64,000 bases of DNA from Roridomyces roridus (taxonomy: Eukaryota; Basidiomycota; Agaricomycetes; Agaricales; Mycenaceae). The notes under the pieces were generated by a model. That model was not told where the DNA came from and did not search any database. It worked only from the letters and a program-made list of their open reading frames with translations. Shown piece after piece: positions 57,978 through 64,000 of the stretch. The stretch spans positions 558,001-622,000 of the forward strand of contig JARKIF010000027.1 of NCBI GenBank assembly GCA_029378245.1, read 5' to 3'. Made by a program: the position numbers and the translations under genes. Positions within the stretch are counted from its first letter, which is position 1. Each line of letters starts with the position of its first letter.

Positions 57978-60371
57978 ATGGCGCTCGCTCGGCCGACGCT
58001 TCGCCCGTTTAGGCAACTGCTCCCGCTCATTCGCTTTCATCGCAGCAGCGCCCATGTCTCCCGCACACGGTCTTGCCAGAACCCGACTCTTCCAGCAATT
58101 CCAGAACTCTTCGACCCGAACTTTCTGGATACTCTCATCCCACCAGGGTCACCACCTCCCAAGCTCCCCGAGGATGCTGGGCCGCGGAATCCGATAGTGG
58201 AGGCCTCAGGCTGGGATTCTCGTGATCCTCGTCGTCGCCCAAGGACAAAGAAGGATCCAGTGCTGGCTGCGTTCAATAATATTTGGCAGTACGCATGGGG
58301 ATACACGGACAAGGAGCTTCTGGACAAGGTGCGTCTCTTTCTCTCTCTTCCAGTCTCGGTGTCGTTGACACAAGTTAGGCATGGGCGGAGGACCCGGCCT
58401 TGACGCTCAAGATAATCTGGAAACTGCGTAACATGCACTCGGACACTAAAAGACGGCCAGACAAGGAGGGTTTCTACCGGTACATGCTTGATCACCTCAT
58501 GCAAACTGGTGCTCATTGTGCTCATTGGCTCTAGTGCATTTGGCTAGCTGTACGAGCACCATCCACGTACCGCTATCGCCAATCTTCATCTTCTCGTCAC
58601 CCCTGTGCGCGGCAAGGAGGGCAAACGCTCGCATGGGTACTGGAAGGACCTCCTGAATATTCTGGCTCTCGCTACCGTTGACGAGCTGAATATCATATCC
58701 CGCAGCAGAACCAAGTTTCTGCATGGGCTTCCAGATGTCCAGCCTCGCATCAGCCCGTCGCACGGGCCCAAGAAGCTCGGCATCAAGACGCGGCGTGCCG
58801 CCGTCGGTGTGCCAAATCACACCCGTATACAACGCAAGCTCGTGGACCCCAAGTACCGGGCTCTCTTCATTGCCGTTGCGCGCTTATTCTCCGACCGCCT
58901 TCTCGCCGACTGGCGTCTTTTCTACTCAGGCCAAGACCACGATATTTCGCTTGCACCCAAGTGGGCCCCAAGCCCTCTTGCCATGCACGACCGGCACACC
59001 AACATCTCCACCGCTATTGCCCGTCTTATCCTTCATGATGGTCCCGTTCTTGCCCTCCCTTCCGTATACTTCCCCACCGCCTTGAAGGACCTCTCGCTCG
59101 AGTCCCCCGAGGCGACCGACATCCTCCGCTCGTTCTACAGACGATGGATCCTCACCCCTCTCCGGGCAGCCACTCGCGTCCCAGAGATGCTCATGTCGAC
59201 CAATCGATGGGCGGACATTCCCTACAACCGCGTCGGCAAGGTCTGCATGAAGAAAAACGAGTACCGTTTCTTCCTGCACGATCCCGAGCGTTTCCAGGAA
59301 TACCTTGTGTCGATCGACAAGGGGCGGCGGCGGCGGCCTGTCGATTCTGTCACGGCAGCGACGCTCCAGCCCCACGAGCTTATCGGGGAATTGGCCTGGC
59401 TGAGGGCACCCTATACGGCGTATCCCGAGCTGCAGAAGCATCGGGAGGCACTTGTGGAGGAGGATCGGCCTGTGCTTGAGGAGCAGTGGAAGACGGTGGT
59501 GCAGAATCTGCGCGAGGCGAGGACGGTCGAGAATGCCATCGCTGTGCTCGACGCCTCGGGGTCGATGGGCGCAATGGGGTGCCTGAAATATCATGGGCGC
59601 GACCGCAATGAGACTTATGTTCACACTGATGTGTTGCCCGCCGTATCGCTCTCCCTGATCCTCGCTCAGCTCGCGAAACCGCCGTTCAATGGATTCATCA
59701 CTTTCTCGCAGGACCCCGAGTTCGTCAAGCTGGATCCGGGGAAGCGCCTTCGTGAGACCGTTATGGACATGGGGAATGCTCCGTGGCAGCGCAACGTGGA
59801 CCTCTACGCCGTTTTCATGCATGTCATCCTCCCGCTGGCGATCGAGAACAAGGTCAAGCCGGAGGATATGCTCAAACGCGTGTACGTCTTCACGGATCAG
59901 AAATTCCACGAGTGCGTGGTGGGCGTGGAGGCTTGGGAGACGAAGCAGATGTCAAGCTCACGAGGGATGTGCATCCGCGGCTAGAGCGAGTGGGAGTGGC
60001 GGTGGCGGTGGCCCCGGTGGAGGCTGAAGAAGCGAGTCAAGTGGGAGACTACTTATGGCCTGATTGGGCAGGCGTTCAAGGAGGCGGGGTATGAGGTGCC
60101 GAAGATTGTCTTTTGGAATCTGGGAGAGTGGTCACCGGAGCCGGCCAAGGACCTGGAGGGTGTGAAGATGATGGGCGAATTTACGCCCGCATTGCTCAGG
60201 GAGTTTATGGGCGAGACGGAGGAGGTGGGGAAGAACAAGGTCGCCAAGGAGGAGAAGTCGGATTGGGAGAAGGATGTGGCCGAGGGAGGCACTTGGCTGG
60301 AGAGAGACCTGAGGCGGATGAGGAAGGAGTTGGAGAAGGACTGTTACGCTGGCCTCGTCGTGTTAGATTAA
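57978..60371 (+). pseudogene. DUF2828 (TROVE/vWA-like) protein with in-frame stops
   Basis: Member of DUF2828, a plant and fungal family related to TROVE and von Willebrand A modules; its function is not established. Exons 57978-58328, 58379-58479 and 58535 onward join in frame. The N-terminus MALARPTLRPFRQLLPLIRF is basic and could target mitochondria. Landmarks are FNNIWQYAWGYTDKELLDK, EHHPRTAIANLHLLVTPV, ILALATVDELNIISRSRTKF, the metal-site-like AVLDASGSMG, FITFSQDPEFVKL, VYVFTDQKFHEC and FKEAGYEVPKIVFWNLGEW. Two TAG codons interrupt it. One at 58545-58547 sits where AFGxLYEHHP expects tryptophan (TGG to TAG). One at 59982-59984 could be avoided if about 59916-60029 is an intron (GTGGTG or GTGGGC donor, GAAG acceptor). 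The first stop has no splice alternative that I could find. Confidence 0.7.
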
Positions 60372-63300
60372 AGAATTAACCCCACACCCCCCAATGTATC
60401 CCTAGCACCACGAAAACGCATTCATCTCGCAGGACCGCCGCTATTGCCTGATTGGGACTTCCCTCCTCCCTCTCCCAGCAACGAGGCGCGCATCGCGTGT
60501 ATCCTCAGGCTGGCTGGTCCTGGCCGTAAACAATGTCTCGGGTGTATGACACCGCCAATGCAGAGCCCTGGTACGACTAAAACAAGTTTTAGATCGAATG
60601 GAGCTGCCAAAGACTAGGGGGCGGGAGACCCTCGGAGGTCTCTTTGTGGCAAGGCTGCTCATGTCGTGGGCGTGGATACACGAGGGTAGAAGCATAATGG
60701 CTGATCCTGATCATCTGGGAATCTGGGATATGGGCAGCAGGGACAGGGACGGGTAGACCGTAGGTCTACAGGAGGAGATCAAGGCGAAAGGTTTGTGTGT
60801 GTGCGGGGGGGCTTGGCCGCGCCGCTCGTGCTGGCTGGTCGCGGTAAACCGACGAGAACGGCAGAGCAGCGACGAGGCGGAACGCGACCAAACCCGTACA
60901 CAAGGACCACCAAGGGACCGAGACGAAGCCCGAGGCAGCCCAAAAGGAGCGGGGCTCCCAGAGCCGCAGGCTCGCGCGAGGGCAAGGAGAGGGCCCGAGG
61001 CCCCCGGACAGGAGCCACGGGACGCAAACACCCAATGCAGGAAGAATGAGGTACCCACATGGTGATGCGAAGAGGGAAGGATGAAAGATGGAGGAGCCAT
61101 CGGGATTGCAGCAGTGCACAATGTGAGGAGGTTCAAGTTGAACGGACACGTGAATACGAAGCGAGCTGAAAGGGAAGAGCGGGCCATGAGTGAACTAATC
61201 GCAGCCCAATGAGGGATCACGGGGGTGATCTAGCCGAGCCGACCAGCTGGGCCTGGTGGAAACCTAAACGCGCCAGCCATTGGTCATGTCGAAGCGGCCC
61301 CAGAATGACCGGCAAATCCCAAAGCAAGGAAACGACAGGAAAGAAACCCAGAAATTGGAAGACAAGGCCGTAGCGCGATCGCAGAAGCACGACCGCCGGC
61401 AAAGATGAAAGACTTGATCCAGCCTAGTGCGTATTGTGGATCGTGGACCAGTGAGAATGTACGGGTGATTCGTGGGGATTGGGCATCGGGAGAGTGTGTG
61501 TGAAAGTGTGATGGTGAAAGAAGAGTGAGTGAATGATTGTGAATGAACGAGTGAGTCGCGGACATATATCCCGATGCGTGTGAAAGACAATGGTTGAACC
61601 CGGACAAGTCGCAAATATTTGAGGCTGCGAAAGTCTGGAGGAAACTTGTTGAGGAAATATATGGACGGGTGGAATGGGATAGCATGTGATGAGCTTCATC
61701 GGGTGAGCATGCAGAAGTTGTGCCACGAGACAAGAGCGTGTCGTTCCCGACACTGTCAGAGCTTAGTGTGGATGCAGAATTATGTCCCGTAGTGGACGAA
61801 AGGAGGTACTTGAAGAACGATTGAGAAACCAGAGGTAGGGAGGCAAATGCGGATCCACAAAACCGTGGGTTCGTAGCATGAGCACGCCAAATGATGTAAT
61901 TGAAGCCTCCGAGAAAGACCCCGAGAGAGCGAGTGCGAATATTGAGTGGATGATCATAACTCGGACTGTTGAACGGGATGTTTGACAAATGTTTGATCTC
62001 GAGAATCGCAGTTGCAATTTAGAATTGCGTATAAGATGAATGTGCAAGGCAACGAACGGCCCGCATGCCTGAAATCGAGGAAGGAAGCAAGCCTGAGGAA
62101 GATTGAACTGGTCTGGCAAGGGATTAGGAAGGGCGAGGTGAAGGGTAGGTGCGCAGCCTGGGCCGGCGTGACAATGAGAGCGAAGCCCATGAAGTCAGAA
62201 TATGCCCTGACATCGAGGAGAGCCAGAGAGTCAGGAATAGGAACCAATTGGGCCATATATGGAAGCAGTGACCCAGGATAAATCGATGACGAGTGAGTGA
62301 TAGGGGACTGTGGAGGACAACTCCAAGGAAGGAACACAATAAAGATTCGAGAATGTGAATGCCCGTGTCAGATAAATCATAACAGAGCGAGCCGACGTCG
62401 GAAAGAATGAGGGACGTGATCCAATCGCAGAACACTAGTCAGACGCGCCAGGACAGACAGCAGTCCAGGCATATGTTTTTGTATATGATGACGCTCGGGT
62501 TGGAATACTCGTGGAGACGAACCCGATGCAGCTTGGAGACGGATGGCGGGAAGCAGCTTGGAGTGCAATGGGTCGGATGTGTCGAATGTGGATGGAGATG
62601 GCCGCGGGATGAACGCCAATCGAATGGGCTCCGCAATAGTGGATGTAGAATCACCTGATTCCCTTGCCGTGTGGTGCGCGATGGTGCACCCATCCACAAC
62701 AAGGCCGCCGAAAATCCCAACCAATAAAGGCAAGAACGGTGAGGGTAGTAGTGCAGCCAAGCGCTGTTGCAAACGTGCAACGTGAAAACATAAGTAAATC
62801 AATCACAGAGGTGGTATCAAAGATAGACGCGACCCTTTGAAGGACGAAGGGTGCGCGATCACATTCGAGTCCGAAGTCAACGTGCCCTGACAGGAATGAG
62901 AGTGGAAAGAAAATGGAGTGAGGACTTGGAGGTATCTCAAGAGTGGACAGAAGGCGAGGAAGAAAGATAGACCCGACTGGGTCGAGTTACTATGTTGACA
63001 GTAATGGCTAGACCCGGAAAGTTTGAGAGGAGGATTAAAGGTGAGATGATGTGCAGTGAGACCGAGCGGTTGTGGAACAAGGGACACGTATGTCGGAGGA
63101 GCTGGCAGCCCAATTCCCAAGCGTTGTATGCGGCTGAAATCAGGCTAAATCCAGAATGAGGGTACTGGCAGCGGAACAGGACTTGATGACGATGATGCCC
63201 CCAAATGTGAGGGAGTCTATGAAAAGTGGTAAAGTGGATATGCAACGGAAGTGTGTGTGCGAGAGGAGTACGCGTTCCGAGCGCGTGAACGAATGCTGAT

Positions 63301-64000
63301 TGCAGCGGAATAACTCGAACAAGGCCCAAATTGAATGAGCACCGCATCGCAACAGAAAGGCTCGCGAGATGCGAAGAGGCCAATACAGGATTTGAGGTTG
63401 GCAAGCACGCGCATTGGGACGGAACGATGCCGAGACAGGCTGAAGAGGCGAATACAGACCGCGAGGAAGTAGCGATTGGCCGCCGTGCCCGATTGAATGA
63501 GAACATGGAGCACCGTAAAGCAGAGAGAACAACAAGGTCCAAATAGCATGAATGTCGGCGCACTAAACCCTAAGCATCGAGACGGAAAGATGCCCAGACA
63601 GGCTGCCACAGGCGCAAAGGAGCGAGTACAGGCCGTGAGGAGAACGTAAACAATGGCGACTGAAGTGCGCCAAGTGAGTGCAGGGGCTAAGCAGGGAAAG
63701 GAGGTACATGTTCTTGAGGAGCAGCGTAAAGCAGAGGAGAAGAAGAACAAGGCCCGGATTGAATGAAGTTGCGAGGAGTATCATAGAGAAAAAGTGACGG
63801 AAGCCTGCACGAAATGAGTACAGGCCTTGAACAGTACTGCAAGGGAAGGTGAACGAAGCACACGGATTGGGACGGCAAGATACGCAGAGGGGCACAAAGA
63901 AGAGGGTACAGATTGTGAGGAGCACTACACTCTAGAGAGAGGCAACAGAAATGTGCACAAAATGAGACAGCCTCCGACGAGCACTGAAAGGGAGGGCCGC
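60372..64000. other. Purine-skewed region without a supported gene
   Basis: The plus strand is strongly enriched in G and A from about 60700 to the window end, so the minus strand has long pyrimidine-rich open frames of up to 234 codons (61284-61988, 62937-63563). These read as Ser/Leu/Cys/His/Phe-rich strings without domains, start context or splice pattern. Diverged repeats occur near the end (63318-63930). It may be decayed repetitive DNA. Confidence 0.5.
63318..63930 (+). repeat. Diverged tandem repeats of about 216 bp
   Basis: Three related units share marker segments in order. CAAGGCCCAAATTGAATGA recurs at 63318, 63534 (degenerate) and about 63750. ATTGGGACGGAACGATGC-like segments lie at about 63413, 63577 and 63866. 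GCAGCGTAAAGCAGAGG-type segments lie at about 63512 and 63721. Spacing is about 216 bp. Identity is low, so the array is old. Confidence 0.5.

Noticed and set aside
58926..59909. A 327-codon minus-strand frame
   Set aside because: Shadow of the DUF2828 exon; the plus strand carries the recognisable family motifs.
61284..61988. A 234-codon minus-strand open frame
   Set aside because: Produced by the strong purine bias of the opposite strand; its composition is Ser/His/Phe/Leu strings, no domain, no splice pattern.
62937..63563. A 208-codon minus-strand open frame
   Set aside because: Same compositional artefact, and it overlaps diverged tandem repeats.

Overview
The window looks like a chromosome segment of a filamentous basidiomycete, most likely an Agaricomycete. 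The reasons are short GT-AG introns (about 38-70 nt) in almost every gene, eukaryotic families such as cyclophilin-40, F-box, MYND and GH5_12, a DUF7918 protein (a family expanded in mushrooms), and NACHT-ankyrin genes in a bed of cut-and-paste transposons. No rRNA gene, CRISPR array or bacterial operon is visible.

Layout. 1-1903: 3' part of a NACHT-ankyrin gene (paralog A) split by a CACTA-type MITE. 1904-7855: gene-poor, with a foldback element, a 555-bp near-perfect hairpin, a hAT MITE and a CCAGCTGG-rich candidate element. 7865-10724: a 2.86-kb element with 260-280-bp terminal inverted repeats (TIRs) and a 9-bp target duplication, carrying a RecQ-like helicase. 12.2-26.2 kb: ordinary genes, namely a YggS/PLPBP protein (-), PBDC1/Chp1 (+), a pseudokinase-zinc finger-membrane protein (+), DUF7918 (-), a broken unknown gene (-) and a GH5_12 steryl/ceramide glucosidase (-). 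26.9-31.5 kb: two tandem secreted type-B carboxylesterases (+). 31.7-48.3 kb: a transposon and NLR island with a CACTA element containing a copia element containing a further insertion, NACHT-ankyrin paralog B broken by two transposons and two frameshifts, and several hAT-type MITEs. 48.9-51.1 kb: a third carboxylesterase. 51.2-60.4 kb: cyclophilin-40, a second copy of the unknown gene, a MYND protein, an F-box protein and a DUF2828 gene with in-frame stops. 60.4-64 kb: purine-skewed repeat-like DNA without a convincing gene.

How it fits together. The housekeeping genes are single, unlinked functions. The carboxylesterases and the unknown gene lie on both sides of the island, which suggests an old segmental duplication later filled by mobile DNA. 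The two NACHT-ankyrin genes are members of the fungal NLR-like repertoire. In all three cases where a transposon interrupts their reading frame, exact removal of the element plus one target duplication restores the frame, so the insertions are recent relative to the genes.

The most unusual item is the long-TIR helicase element. Both TIRs end just upstream of a start codon facing inward, and its second gene appears cut off by an internal deletion. Exon limits were assigned by eye from splice signals, frame and family knowledge. No homology search was run.
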